Part shown: one piece after another, positions 8,683 to 16,056 of the stretch | Numbering within the stretch: position 1 is the first letter of the stretch | Layout of the letters: every line of letters begins with the position of its first letter | Source of the DNA: Deinococcus marmoris | Lineage (GTDB): Bacteria; Deinococcota; Deinococci; Deinococcales; Deinococcaceae | DNA: 26,683 nucleotides | Reading direction: 5' to 3' | Assembly (NCBI RefSeq): GCF_001949125.1 | Contig: NZ_MSTI01000134.1 | Coordinates: 1 to 26,683 of the forward strand | Program-made: the position numbers and the translations under genes | Notes under the pieces: generated by a model | What the model was told of the DNA's origin: nothing | Database searches by the model: none | The model's input: only the letters and a program-made list of their open reading frames with translations

Positions 8683-9237
8683 TCAGTCCATCTGGGTCCA
8701 GGGCTGTTTTTCATCGCACAGCACGCCGATATCCAGCGTCCAGCATTCGCGTTCACATGTTACCCAGGCGCTGCCTGTCGGCTGGTAAGGCTGGGGCGTG
8801 GTGCCTGGGGCCGGATACACCATCGCCCAGTGCGCGATGTGGACCATCTGTGCGGGGATGATGCCTGGTACGCCACGCAGCCGTACCCCACTGCCACTGA
8901 GACCGAGGAGCCAATCCTCGCCACCCAGTTGTACCGGAGCACTAACGAGGTGGTCTCCCCTGGCCCGCTGACTGACAATGGTGTTGAGCAGCAACGTCAG
9001 TGGGGTATCGCAGACATCACCGTTTTTGCGGAGTTCGGTGGCCTCGGCCAGCGGCGTGCGGACCGGGTGGTCCGCACCGCCCAGCAGCGATGCGATGGAA
9101 TGATCCTGCCCGCTGGCCTGCAATTTATTCTGTTCTGCGCAGGCCAGCGCCACGGTTCCGCAGGCGGCGCGCAGTTGACGCAGGGCGTGGGCCTGCTCGG
9201 GGGTGGGGGTGATTTCAAATTCTGTGGTGTGGTGCAT
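8683..9237 (-). CDS. unknown protein with a TnpB-like N-terminal start, no RuvC domain
   Basis: 184 aa. FEITPTPEQAHALRQLRAAC near the N-terminus resembles the first strand and helix of TnpB/OrfB proteins of IS200/IS605 elements (typically ..LYPTPEQ..L...FG). The second half has alternating strands (LLGLSGSGVRLRG, SAWVTCERECWTLDIGV) that could be the second part of a wedge-type beta barrel. It stops cleanly at 8683 and no RuvC or zinc-ribbon sequence follows in any minus-strand frame before the ATPase gene. AAGGAGAAC places the ATG at 9237. It follows the PrimPol gene on the same strand, so it may be a partner or a truncated relative of the TnpB-like protein encoded at 10322-11767. The resemblance is short and could be chance. 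Confidence 0.65.
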   Translation of the reverse strand: MHHTTEFEITPTPEQAHALRQLRAACGTVALACAEQNKLQASGQDHSIASLLGGADHPVRTPLAEATELRKNGDVCDTPLTLLLNTIVSQRARGDHLVSAPVQLGGEDWLLGLSGSGVRLRGVPGIIPAQMVHIAHWAMVYPAPGTTPQPYQPTGSAWVTCERECWTLDIGVLCDEKQPWTQMD

Positions 9238-9278
9238 GGTGTTCTCCTTATGGGATCAAAGGCGCTGCTGACCAGACG

Positions 9279-9441
9279 TCAGCGCGCGGGCGAGGATGGG
9301 GGTAGCGTGAGCATGGCCCTTGCAGTCCAGATGGCGAATTCAGCGTCCAAGGCGGCGAAGTGCCATAGCGAGGGGCCGACACACCAGGGCGCTGCCGATG
9401 GGCAGACGTATCTCCCACTGCGCCATACAGCTGCTGGTCAT
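9279..9441 (-). pseudogene. small ORF downstream of PrimPol, probably frameshifted
   Basis: An ATG at 9439-9441 overlaps the PrimPol TGA by 4 bp and is preceded by GGGGGTG, a good ribosome site. Its frame reads MTSSCMAQWEIRLPIGSALV and stops at 9340 after 33 codons. The neighbouring frame then continues as FAALDAEFAIWTARAML to a TGA at 9279, with strong third-position G/C. A single frameshift near 9360-9370 would join them into a protein of about 54 aa. It could equally be an intact 33-residue peptide. Confidence 0.3.
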
Positions 9442-10325
9442 GTTTCACCCCCTTCGAAATCCGCGCTCAGCGCGCGGTGAACGGTGTGGGTGATCCAGGT
9501 CCGGCCTGCCGCGACAGGCCGCTCCCAGCGGGAGGCGTATAAGGGCGATTCGCGCAGCAGCGCCTCGATTACGCCAGTATCACGGGTCCGCCAGGCAATC
9601 AGCCGGGCCGCCGCAAACACAGCCTCCGACGGACTGGGGTAGCCGCTGGTGTCGCCGTCGATCAACAGGCGGCACACTTTGACCCCGTTGCGCTGCCCCA
9701 GTAATGCGGAAAGCACATCAGTAACTGGGCGCGCCGCAGGTCTGAAACAGGGAGGCGGTGACCCTGGGTCCAGTTCCCCACGCACCTGGGCGAGTTCAGC
9801 AGGGCGCAGCGCTATTCCGGCAGGGGTTTCCGGCCACCGAACACCGCTGATGGCGAGAAACCCGCTGGTGATCAGCTCCACGGGCAGGTCATCCACTTTT
9901 CCGCGCCGCGTGCCAGACGCAACGGTGCCAGCGGCCAGCAAATGCAATCCAGCGCCACTGACGCTTACCTCGGTGTACGTCTGCAACTCATCCACCAGCG
10001 CGGCAGCAGACGGAAGAAGCTGACCATCCACAATGACATCATCGAGATCCAGCACGCACAGTGGCTGACCACCCACGACGGGTGTGCGCTCATCCAGCAC
10101 GAATCCAATGCCATCCGCGCGGCCAGTTTGCCAGAGGGCCAGCGCCTCCGCGAACCGCAAATGATGGACCGTGGCCTGGAAACTGACCGGGTACAGCCGC
10201 CCCCCGGCCCAGCGCGACGGGCATTTTCCAAGTCGGCCCGAGGCACGTGGGCGCAACTGATACGGCAGGTACGCACAAAGTCCCTTCAGTTCAACAGGCC
10301 AGCCTGCTTTCAAGGCGGCGCTCAC
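9438..10325 (-). CDS. primase-polymerase (PrimPol/AEP) of plasmid type
   Basis: 295 aa from a GTG at 10325 that overlaps the upstream TGA (GTGA). The catalytic core has VLDLDD (residues 91-96, the metal-binding D-x-D), YTEVSVSGAGLH (117-128, the S-x-G-x-H nucleotide site) and PVELITSGFLAISG (148-161, the third conserved strand). The C-terminal part, DGDTSGYPSPSEA (223-235) followed by RLIAWRTRD and LLRESPLYASRW, matches the helical domain found after PrimPol in many plasmid and phage primases (usual form GD.SGYPSQSEAD..L...LAFWTG). It should synthesise primers, and possibly extend DNA, for replication of this element. Reading an open extension to 10451 is rejected because it lies inside the upstream gene. 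Coupling to the TnpB-like gene is the notable context. Confidence 0.82.
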   Translation of the reverse strand: MSAALKAGWPVELKGLCAYLPYQLRPRASGRLGKCPSRWAGGRLYPVSFQATVHHLRFAEALALWQTGRADGIGFVLDERTPVVGGQPLCVLDLDDVIVDGQLLPSAAALVDELQTYTEVSVSGAGLHLLAAGTVASGTRRGKVDDLPVELITSGFLAISGVRWPETPAGIALRPAELAQVRGELDPGSPPPCFRPAARPVTDVLSALLGQRNGVKVCRLLIDGDTSGYPSPSEAVFAAARLIAWRTRDTGVIEALLRESPLYASRWERPVAAGRTWITHTVHRALSADFEGGET

Positions 10326-11767
10326 AACCCGCCCAGCAGCGCCTGACCGCGCGCCCGGATGACTGCCGCCGCGTTGGCGTCGGCGGCCAGAGTGTATCCA
10401 CAGACCACACAGCAAAACCGTTTTCCGGACAGGGCCCGCGCCCCCACCCAACCGCAGCGGCTACAGGTCCGGGACGTGTAGGCCGGTTGAATTTTCAACA
10501 CCTGAACGCCGTGGTGCTGGGCCAGGACGTCCACCCAGTCCAGCCAGGACATTAAGCCCACGTCCTGGGCATAGCTGGCAAAGCGCGATCCCCGCCGGGA
10601 AAATCCACCCCAGGCCATCTGTTCGAGCGCGACAACTCGGTGCCGCAGCACCAGCGCCAGTTGTGCCTCGTAAATCGGCAGGAGGCGCATGAACAGGCTG
10701 CGTCGATGTTCGGCCCGCGCCCGCGCGAGGTCAGGGGGCTGGAGGTGATTCCCCTGCTGGGCGTTAAGCGTCGGCGCAGCAAAATCACCCCGGAATGGGC
10801 GGGGGACAAGAGCTGCCTGATGCGTAGTGGCCACCGCAAACGGGTACTGGTAACCGAGATCAACGCCGATCACGTCATCCTGGGTCCAACGCGGAAATGG
10901 AACATCCGCGACACCAAAAGCCCACTGTGCTGCCCAGCGAGGCGGCAATCCTTCCGCGCCGGGAACATGGCGAAAAACCACCCGCTCACGGCTGACCAGA
11001 TCACGGTCACTGGGCGCACCCGGATCAGGCAAGGCAGATCGTAGCCCGACACGCGCGCGGCGGCTGAACAGTTCCGCCGCCGCGCCACCGTCCCCCTGAT
11101 CGAGCCAGCGGCGCTCCAGCGCGTCAAGCCGTGTCCCCTCCGCCTCGACGCGCCGGCGCTGACGCCGAATCATGGCGCGCCAGTAGGCCTGGGGCAGGAA
11201 CAGGTCGGCCGACAGTCCACCAGCCAGGCCCACCACCGATAGCGTCACGGGATCGACGATCTGGACCGAATTGTCCAGGTGCAGTTCCAGCGCACAGTCT
11301 ACCGTCCAGGGACCCGGCTCAGCCCCAATGCGACGCAGCCGCCACTCACGGGCTGTCTCCGCCACCATCCAGCTCAGGGCGCTGGACGCGACGAACTGAC
11401 CCCAGCCCAGTTCGTCACGGGTCACGCGGAACTCAGCGTCCAGCGCTTTAAGGGTGAGATCGGGCAGTCCAGACCTGGATAAAGGGGGAACCTCGTGCCA
11501 TTGACCACTGGCGATGGCCGTCAGCGTGGCCGCGCCGCCGGCGGCGCGGTGATGCAGATACGTGATCAGCGCGTGCTGGGCAACGAGCAGCACGCGCCAC
11601 ATTTCATGGAGTTGTGCAGCCTGATCGACAGAAGGATGGATGGGCGTGGTCAGGACCACGGTGGGCTGGATGTATTCCGGAGGCTTTTTCGATGTGGGGG
11701 CGGCGGACCGCCCGGGCGGCTCCCCGCTGCGGCGCAACGCCGCCAACTTGCTTTTATTTTTTGACAC
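10322..11767 (-). CDS. TnpB/OrfB-like RuvC nuclease with zinc ribbon
   Basis: 481 aa. All three RuvC acidic residues are present: D303 in VIGVDLG, E382 in VVALEQM and D463 in AADANAA. Between the last two lies a zinc ribbon, TSRTCSRCGW (C435, C438) and CVVCGY (C453, C456), in the exact order of TnpB and Cas12-type proteins. The N-terminal 295 residues have little resemblance to ordinary TnpB apart from a possible first strand (YIQPTVVLTTPI) and include a basic helix, RRQRRRVEAEG. The protein is longer than a usual TnpB (about 350-420 aa). It starts at a GTG (11767) behind GAAGAGGAAGG. There is no TnpA transposase nearby and I see no element ends. TnpB proteins are RNA-guided nucleases whose guide RNA usually overlaps the gene's 3' end; here that end is occupied by the PrimPol gene. 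Confidence 0.85.
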   Translation of the reverse strand: MSKNKSKLAALRRSGEPPGRSAAPTSKKPPEYIQPTVVLTTPIHPSVDQAAQLHEMWRVLLVAQHALITYLHHRAAGGAATLTAIASGQWHEVPPLSRSGLPDLTLKALDAEFRVTRDELGWGQFVASSALSWMVAETAREWRLRRIGAEPGPWTVDCALELHLDNSVQIVDPVTLSVVGLAGGLSADLFLPQAYWRAMIRRQRRRVEAEGTRLDALERRWLDQGDGGAAAELFSRRARVGLRSALPDPGAPSDRDLVSRERVVFRHVPGAEGLPPRWAAQWAFGVADVPFPRWTQDDVIGVDLGYQYPFAVATTHQAALVPRPFRGDFAAPTLNAQQGNHLQPPDLARARAEHRRSLFMRLLPIYEAQLALVLRHRVVALEQMAWGGFSRRGSRFASYAQDVGLMSWLDWVDVLAQHHGVQVLKIQPAYTSRTCSRCGWVGARALSGKRFCCVVCGYTLAADANAAAVIRARGQALLGGL

Positions 11768-11822
11768 ACCCTTCCTCTTCAGTTCCTGATGTTCAGGGCT
11801 TCTTTATCCCTTCCCTCCTCTC

Positions 11823-11835
11823 CCCCGTGTCCACT
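11823..11835 (+). repeat. CCCCGTGTCCACT motif, copy 1
   Basis: Thirteen bases, preceded by a pyrimidine-rich CCTCC stretch, 128 bp upstream of fic. Identical copies lie at 14026 and 16467, all upstream of plus-strand genes. A second block, GTCTTCGTGG, is shared with copy 2 (11870-11879 here). Confidence 0.6.
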
Positions 11836-11900
11836 CGCCTTCCTCCTCTATTTCTTTCGCCGTCCAACCGTCTTCGTGGCCCCGCCCCATATGCCAGAGG

Positions 11901-11965
11901 ATGCGGTGATTTCCAGGACAAATCGTCGCACTTTATGCGGCGATTTCCTGATAAAATCACCGCAT
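11901..11965 (+). promoter_or_regulatory. two tandem dyads covering the fic promoter and start codon
   Basis: Dyad 1: ATGCGGTGATTT (11901-11912), 7 bp, AAATCGTCGCAC (11920-11931). Dyad 2: ATGCGGCGATTT (11935-11946), 7 bp, AAATCACCGCAT (11954-11965). The two are 34 bp apart, about three helical turns, so they present the same DNA face. Dyad 2 contains a TAAAAT -10 box (11952-11957) six bases before the ATG, pointing to a leaderless mRNA that a repressor bound here would shut off. The likely binder is the Fic protein itself (C-terminal winged helix) or an unseen regulator. Confidence 0.75.
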
Positions 11966-13184
11966 GACCCGCTACCTCCACGATCTAGATGACTGGAGCG
12001 CGTTCCGCTGGGACGCGGCAGCGCTCTCGGGTCTGCTCGAACAGGTCAATTTCCGCCGGGGCGCGCTGGTGGGCCAGCTTCAGGTCCTCGGCTCCCTGGC
12101 CCGCCAGGACACCCTGATGTCAGCGGTGACCGATGACGCGGTTCGCTCGAGCCGCATTGAGGGCGAAATCATCGACGCCGCTGAAGTACGGTCCTCCGTG
12201 GCCCGCCGCCTGGGCCTGTCTTTCGCGGGCTTACCCGAACCGAGCCGGGCCGTCGACGGCGTGGTTGCCATGACCCTGGACGCCACCGAACTCAGCGCGG
12301 AGCCGCTTACCGCTGGACGGCTGTTCCGCTGGCACCACGCCCTGTTTCCCGGTGGGCAGAGCGGCGTCACCCCGATCACCACCGGGGCCTACCGCACCGA
12401 TGAGGCCGGTCCAATGCAGGTGGTCGGCAACCGCCTGAACCGGCCCCAGGTGCATTTCGAAGCGCCGGACGCAGGACGCCTGAACGCCGAGATGACCGCC
12501 TTCCTGCGCTGGTTCGAAGCCCGGACGCCAGAAGACCCGGTGGTCAAGGCGGGACTGGCCCATCTGCGTTTTCTGACCATCCATCCCTTCGAGGACGGCA
12601 ACGGCCGCATCGCGCGCGCGCTGACCGATCTGCAACTGGCCCGCGCTGACCGCCGCAGCCAGCGCTATTACTCGCTCTCCCGGCAGATCGAAACGCACCG
12701 CAGCGGGTACTACCAGGTGCTCGAACGCACCCAGCGCCAGGCGGATCAGAACGTCACCGTGTGGCTGACCTGGTTTCTGGAGCGCGTTCTGGGCGCGCTC
12801 GCCCACACTGAGGTGGCCCTGGCCACCGTGCGCGCCCGCCACCTGTACTTGGAAGGGCACCGTGCCGTGGCGCTCAACGCCCGGCAAAAAACAGTCCTGG
12901 GGCGGTTGTTTGAGGGTTTTGAGGGCAAACTCAGCACCCAGAAGTACGTCCGGTTGGTGGGAAAAGAGACCGTCCCTGGGCAGTCTGGACGCGGGCCGAT
13001 CAGCACCGACACGGCCCTGCGGGACCTCGAGGAGCTGGTGCAGGCCGGGATGCTCGTGCGTCGGGGCCAGGGACGGGGTGTCCACTACCTGGTGCCTCTC
13101 CCCGTGGCGGCCAGCGGTCTGAACGCCGAGCTGTTTGTCGTTCAGGAGGGCCAGGGGGACTCAACCTGGCACGTTCAGGAATGA
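11964..13184 (+). CDS. Fic family protein (AMP-transferase type) with C-terminal winged helix
   Basis: 406 aa. The catalytic Fic motif is HPFEDGNGRIAR at residues 207-218, with catalytic His207 and the phosphate-binding GNGR. Such proteins transfer AMP, or another nucleotide moiety, from ATP to a hydroxyl of a target protein. SSRIEGE at 62-68 fits the inhibitory motif (S/T)xxxE(G/N), here S62-E66-G67, placed N-terminal to the Fic core; this is a class II arrangement in which Glu66 blocks ATP positioning. The C-terminal 110 residues (ALNARQKTVLGRLFEGFEG, then ALRDLEELVQAGMLVRRGQG) form a winged helix suited to DNA binding and self-regulation. Starts at the ATG at 11964 within the second operator dyad and has no ribosome site, so is probably leaderless. 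Transcribed away from the TnpB-like gene. Confidence 0.92.
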   Translation: MTRYLHDLDDWSAFRWDAAALSGLLEQVNFRRGALVGQLQVLGSLARQDTLMSAVTDDAVRSSRIEGEIIDAAEVRSSVARRLGLSFAGLPEPSRAVDGVVAMTLDATELSAEPLTAGRLFRWHHALFPGGQSGVTPITTGAYRTDEAGPMQVVGNRLNRPQVHFEAPDAGRLNAEMTAFLRWFEARTPEDPVVKAGLAHLRFLTIHPFEDGNGRIARALTDLQLARADRRSQRYYSLSRQIETHRSGYYQVLERTQRQADQNVTVWLTWFLERVLGALAHTEVALATVRARHLYLEGHRAVALNARQKTVLGRLFEGFEGKLSTQKYVRLVGKETVPGQSGRGPISTDTALRDLEELVQAGMLVRRGQGRGVHYLVPLPVAASGLNAELFVVQEGQGDSTWHVQE

Positions 13185-13217
13185 CGCTGCCCACAGAAGC
13201 GGGGTCCGCAAACCAGC

Positions 13218-13252
13218 GAGGCGGGCCGCGCTGCATTCGCGCGGCCCGCCTC
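13218..13252. terminator. 14-bp stem bidirectional terminator between fic and the next convergent gene
   Basis: GAGGCGGGCCGCGC (13218-13231), a seven-base loop, and the perfect complement (13239-13252). It lies between the convergent stops at 13184 and 13263, the expected place for a shared terminator. No T-run is present on either side. Confidence 0.7.
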
Positions 13253-13262
13253 ACTCCGTGGT

Positions 13263-13868
13263 CTACTGGATCAAATCAGCCTCCAGATCCTGCACCACCT
13301 GGCGCAAGTGAGCCACCACCGGGCCAAGGACAATCGGCCCGGCCAGCGTCAACCACTCGATCTGCAGCGTGCAGCCCAGCGTTTCCAGGTGGGCGATCAC
13401 TTTTTTGAGATCGTCGATGATTCCCTGTCGCAGCGACTGGTAGTGCTGGACATGCGTCACCAGCTCATTCAGCATCGCCGCACCCGCAGCTACCATCACG
13501 TCCACCACCACGCACAAGGCATCATCGTCATGGCGCAGCACCTCGCGCAACGGGCTGAACCGGAGCGCCAGACAGCCCCGCTCGATCACCAGGTCACCGA
13601 GCAACACCCCGACGGTGGCCTCGCTGCACACCTGATGGTACGCGTGGATGGTGTCGGGCGATTCGCCGCTGCGCAGGCGCTCGGCCAGCCACGGCACCGC
13701 GTACGCGTCCATGAACACCGCGTGGGTCAGGTGGTTGGCGGGCAACTGCGCGGGGACCGGGGTGTCGGCGAGCAGCGCCTCGCGCAGGTCAGGCAGTTCG
13801 GCGTGGTCCGGGCGTTCTTGCAGCAACTGAGCGCCGATGGCCTGGATGTGGGTCTGGGGGTTAACCAT
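13263..13868 (-). CDS. hypothetical protein, mostly helical
   Basis: 201 aa from the ATG at 13868; a start two codons earlier is possible. The protein has a short N-terminal helical region (QTHIQAIGAQLLQERPDH), a central hydrophobic stretch (DALCVVVDVMVAAGAAMLNELV) and a long C-terminal helix (RQGIIDDLKKVIAHLETLG), then a hydrophobic segment with LAGPIVLGPVVAHL that could touch a membrane but is not a clear transmembrane helix. No enzyme motif was recognised. It is convergent with fic and divergent from the replication-relaxation-like gene, so it stands alone. No strong ribosome site was seen. Confidence 0.6.
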   Translation of the reverse strand: MVNPQTHIQAIGAQLLQERPDHAELPDLREALLADTPVPAQLPANHLTHAVFMDAYAVPWLAERLRSGESPDTIHAYHQVCSEATVGVLLGDLVIERGCLALRFSPLREVLRHDDDALCVVVDVMVAAGAAMLNELVTHVQHYQSLRQGIIDDLKKVIAHLETLGCTLQIEWLTLAGPIVLGPVVAHLRQVVQDLEADLIQ

Positions 13869-14025
13869 GACCACACCCTGGCACGCCCCTTTTTCAACGT
13901 TTTTTGCCCACCGCTTCGGCCACCCGCTTGAAACAAGTCATCTTGACCCCCTCCTGACGACTGATCGCATGTCGTCTACAACGCTCTTTTGCACGTTCGG
14001 AGCTTTCCAGGTCTTTTCACCTCCT

Positions 14026-14038
14026 CCCCGTGTCCACT
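14026..14038 (+). repeat. CCCCGTGTCCACT motif, copy 2
   Basis: Same 13 bases as copies at 11823 and 16467. It lies 50 bp before the ATG of the next plus-strand gene and is followed by GTCTTCGTGG (14057-14066), also found after copy 1. Confidence 0.6.
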
Positions 14039-14088
14039 GGCACTTCCACTGAAAAAGTCTTCGTGGGGGCACGGCTAGCGTGTTTTCC

Positions 14089-14658
14089 ATGACCCCCACC
14101 CCCACCGAAGCCCTGCTCGACGATCTGGTTGTCGATCACGTGCTGAGCGCCGGACAAATCAAACGTCGCTACGGCCTGCGGCTCAACCCGGCCAGGATCC
14201 ACGCCCTGGGTCTGACCCCCATCGAACGTGTGATGGTGACCGTGCATGGTGCCCCCGCGTCCGTCCGCGCTGTCCAGTTCGTCGCCCTGGAGTCTCGCTG
14301 GGCGCGGCAGGAGAGCTGGGCATTGGGCCACCTTGCCGGCGTCGCCGAGGCGCGCACCCTGACCAACAACCCGCGCGCGCTGTGGCGCTCAGAAGCGGGA
14401 CGGCTGGACAGTGCCCGACCGGATGCCATTTATCTGATGGAACGGGGGATGGCCGCAGTAGAATTTGATACTGGCAGTTACGACAACGCCACCGTGCGGC
14501 GTAAACTGCGCGAATTTGGCCGCAGCTACGCCCACGTGATCTATGCGGTCAGCGGTCAGCGGCGTCTGACATACGTCAGACGCCGCCTGGCGATCGAGTG
14601 GCCATCAGCAGATGACCAGAAAAGGTTTACCCTGGTTCATGCCCCCTGGTGGGCCTGA
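14089..14658 (+). CDS. replication-relaxation-like protein
   Basis: 189 aa from the ATG at 14089; a GTG at 14080 is in frame. The N-terminus (LLDDLVVDHVLSAGQIKRRYGL) is a winged-helix-type DNA-binding segment. The C-terminal half has RPDAIYLMERGMAAVEFDTGS, then a helix KLREFGRSY and the strand HVIYAVSGQRR. That layout, R-P-D-A, a strand with Glu-x-Asp and a helix plus strand with basic residues, is typical of the replication-relaxation family and related nuclease folds of plasmids. I did not see a complete catalytic set, so activity is open. TAGCGT ends seven bases before the ATG, so the transcript may be leaderless. Its 3' end overlaps the convergent gene by 32 bp. Confidence 0.6.
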   Translation: MTPTPTEALLDDLVVDHVLSAGQIKRRYGLRLNPARIHALGLTPIERVMVTVHGAPASVRAVQFVALESRWARQESWALGHLAGVAEARTLTNNPRALWRSEAGRLDSARPDAIYLMERGMAAVEFDTGSYDNATVRRKLREFGRSYAHVIYAVSGQRRLTYVRRRLAIEWPSADDQKRFTLVHAPWWA

Positions 14659-15322
14659 CCCGGCGCGGGCGGCCCACGTAGGGCAGTGGAGCTGTCTTTG
14701 GCACGGGCGGAGGTGGCGGCGGCGGGATGATCTGCATGCGCACCACCTCCACGCACCACGGGTTGGCCGCCTCGACGCAGCGGGTCCGCCGCAAATCCGG
14801 CGTGAAAATCACCAGACGGCCCCTCGCCTGAGACAGTTCAACGCGGTAGCGGCGAATGAGCCGCCAGAGCGAGCGCGACGCATGCCCACGCGCCCGTCCA
14901 CACACGTAATGGCGCACACCGTTCGGCGCCAGCAACACATGGACAGTCCGTCCCCGCATCCCTGCATGTTTCCAGCCGCGTTCTGTTTCCAGGTACGAAA
15001 TCCCATGGGCGAGATAGGCGTGGTCAGCGGCAGTCGCAGGACTTGGACGGTTGTGGGCAGAACGGCCCACCCGCACCAGCCCCGCTGGTCCAGGCACCAG
15101 CACCGGCCCCCAGGGCGTGGGGTAGCGGTGGAGCAGTTCGGCGGTCAGCAGCGTCGACAGGTCCATGGGGGTGATCTGCAGTAGAGCGTCGTCTTCGAAC
15201 AGTCCACGCCAGTCGAGGACGGCGTCCAGCAGTTCCGTCTGGGGAGGGGTCAGAGCGAGGTTGACGTTGAGGGAATCAGGTTGCAGATTCCAGGCGGTGA
15301 CGATCAGGGGTGGAGGGGGCAT
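14627..15322 (-). CDS. second replication-relaxation-like protein, convergent
   Basis: 231 aa. ALTPPQTELLDAVLDWRG, then DLSTLLTAELLHRY and PVLVPGPAGLVRVG, form an N-terminal winged helix. The second half, AYLAHGISYLETE, HVLLAPNGVRHYVCGR, SLWRLIRRYRVELSQ and GRLVIFTPDLRR, follows the same order of elements as the gene ending at 14658 (ALGHLAGVAEA, DAIYLMERGMAAVEF, KLREFGRSY, HVIYAVSGQRR). The two may be distant paralogues facing each other. A proline run (eight in nine residues) and a basic tail end the protein, in the part overlapping the convergent gene. GGAGGT directly abuts the ATG at 15322, too close for a normal ribosome site, so the start is less certain. Confidence 0.55.
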   Translation of the reverse strand: MPPPPLIVTAWNLQPDSLNVNLALTPPQTELLDAVLDWRGLFEDDALLQITPMDLSTLLTAELLHRYPTPWGPVLVPGPAGLVRVGRSAHNRPSPATAADHAYLAHGISYLETERGWKHAGMRGRTVHVLLAPNGVRHYVCGRARGHASRSLWRLIRRYRVELSQARGRLVIFTPDLRRTRCVEAANPWCVEVVRMQIIPPPPPPPVPKTAPLPYVGRPRRVRPTRGHEPG

Positions 15323-15566
15323 ACCTCCATAAATAGCTGCAAAAGCTCAAGCGCGGGCGAAAAACATGGCTGGAGTCAAAGCACAACCGGGATGGAACAA
15401 CGCCAGGGTGAGTTCCCAGAACCCTGGCGCGTCGATTCACATGGGGAAGTCGGGCTTCAGGAGCAGGCCAGAACGCCCGTCAACCGTGAAACATGGATTG
15501 CAACACAGAGTCTGAAAAAATCCCGTCTGGAAGCAGCTTTTACCGCAACGACGCTGGCAAAATCTC

Positions 15567-15587
15567 TCTACGACAGCAGAAGAGATG
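15567..15587 (+). repeat. imperfect direct repeat, copy 1
   Basis: TCTACGACAGCAGAAGAGATG; 20 of 21 bases match 16036-16056. Similarity extends weakly about 15 bp further right, ending CGTTGG in both copies. Confidence 0.55.
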
Positions 15588-16035
15588 TGCACGCCGTTGG
15601 GCGATCTGACTGCTTCAAAGCTGTGACGGCGGCCACCTTTCCAGACCCCACTTGCCACCGTTAGATGGGTTGCCAAACTGCCTGAGCCTTCACGCTGCCC
15701 AGCACTGAGTGGGTCTCGGTGCGGCACCACCCAGCCTCCAGTCACCGGAATTGCTCGCCGGTACCTGGTCAGCACGGCCAAGCCGAATGGTCCACATTCT
15801 CTACTCCAGCGCGGATGAACCGGATATCAACATCGCAGGGCCACTATCCAGATGAAGTCATCAGGAACGCGGAAAGACGTCGGTTGCCTGACGCTGAGAT
15901 GGCCGTTCGTGCAGCCGCAACTGCCCCTGCGGCTCACCAAGACCATCGCTTGCTACCGAACATGACCTGGGCTACATTGTGCATGAAAAGCACGTCCAGG
16001 CGCTGTTTTTTGCGCTTCTCCACGGTTGATACGTT

Positions 16036-16056
16036 TCTACGACAGCAGCAGAGATG
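16036..16056 (+). repeat. imperfect direct repeat, copy 2
   Basis: Second copy of the 21-bp repeat, 469 bp from the first, with C instead of A at one position. No function is assigned; it may mark an old duplication or element insertion. Confidence 0.55.

Noticed and set aside
10390..10400. DnaA-box-like TATCCACAG
   Set aside because: It lies within the zinc-ribbon codons of the TnpB-like gene, is a single copy and is not near the iterons.
10326..10451. N-terminal extension of the PrimPol
   Set aside because: It lies inside the zinc-ribbon part of the TnpB-like gene, reads as Arg/Gly-rich nonsense, and the GTG at 10325 in the GTGA overlap is a better start.
10322..11767. ordinary complete IS200/IS605 element
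   Set aside because: No TnpA gene, no subterminal hairpin ends and no guide-RNA space at the 3' end, which is occupied by PrimPol; the N-terminal half is also atypical.
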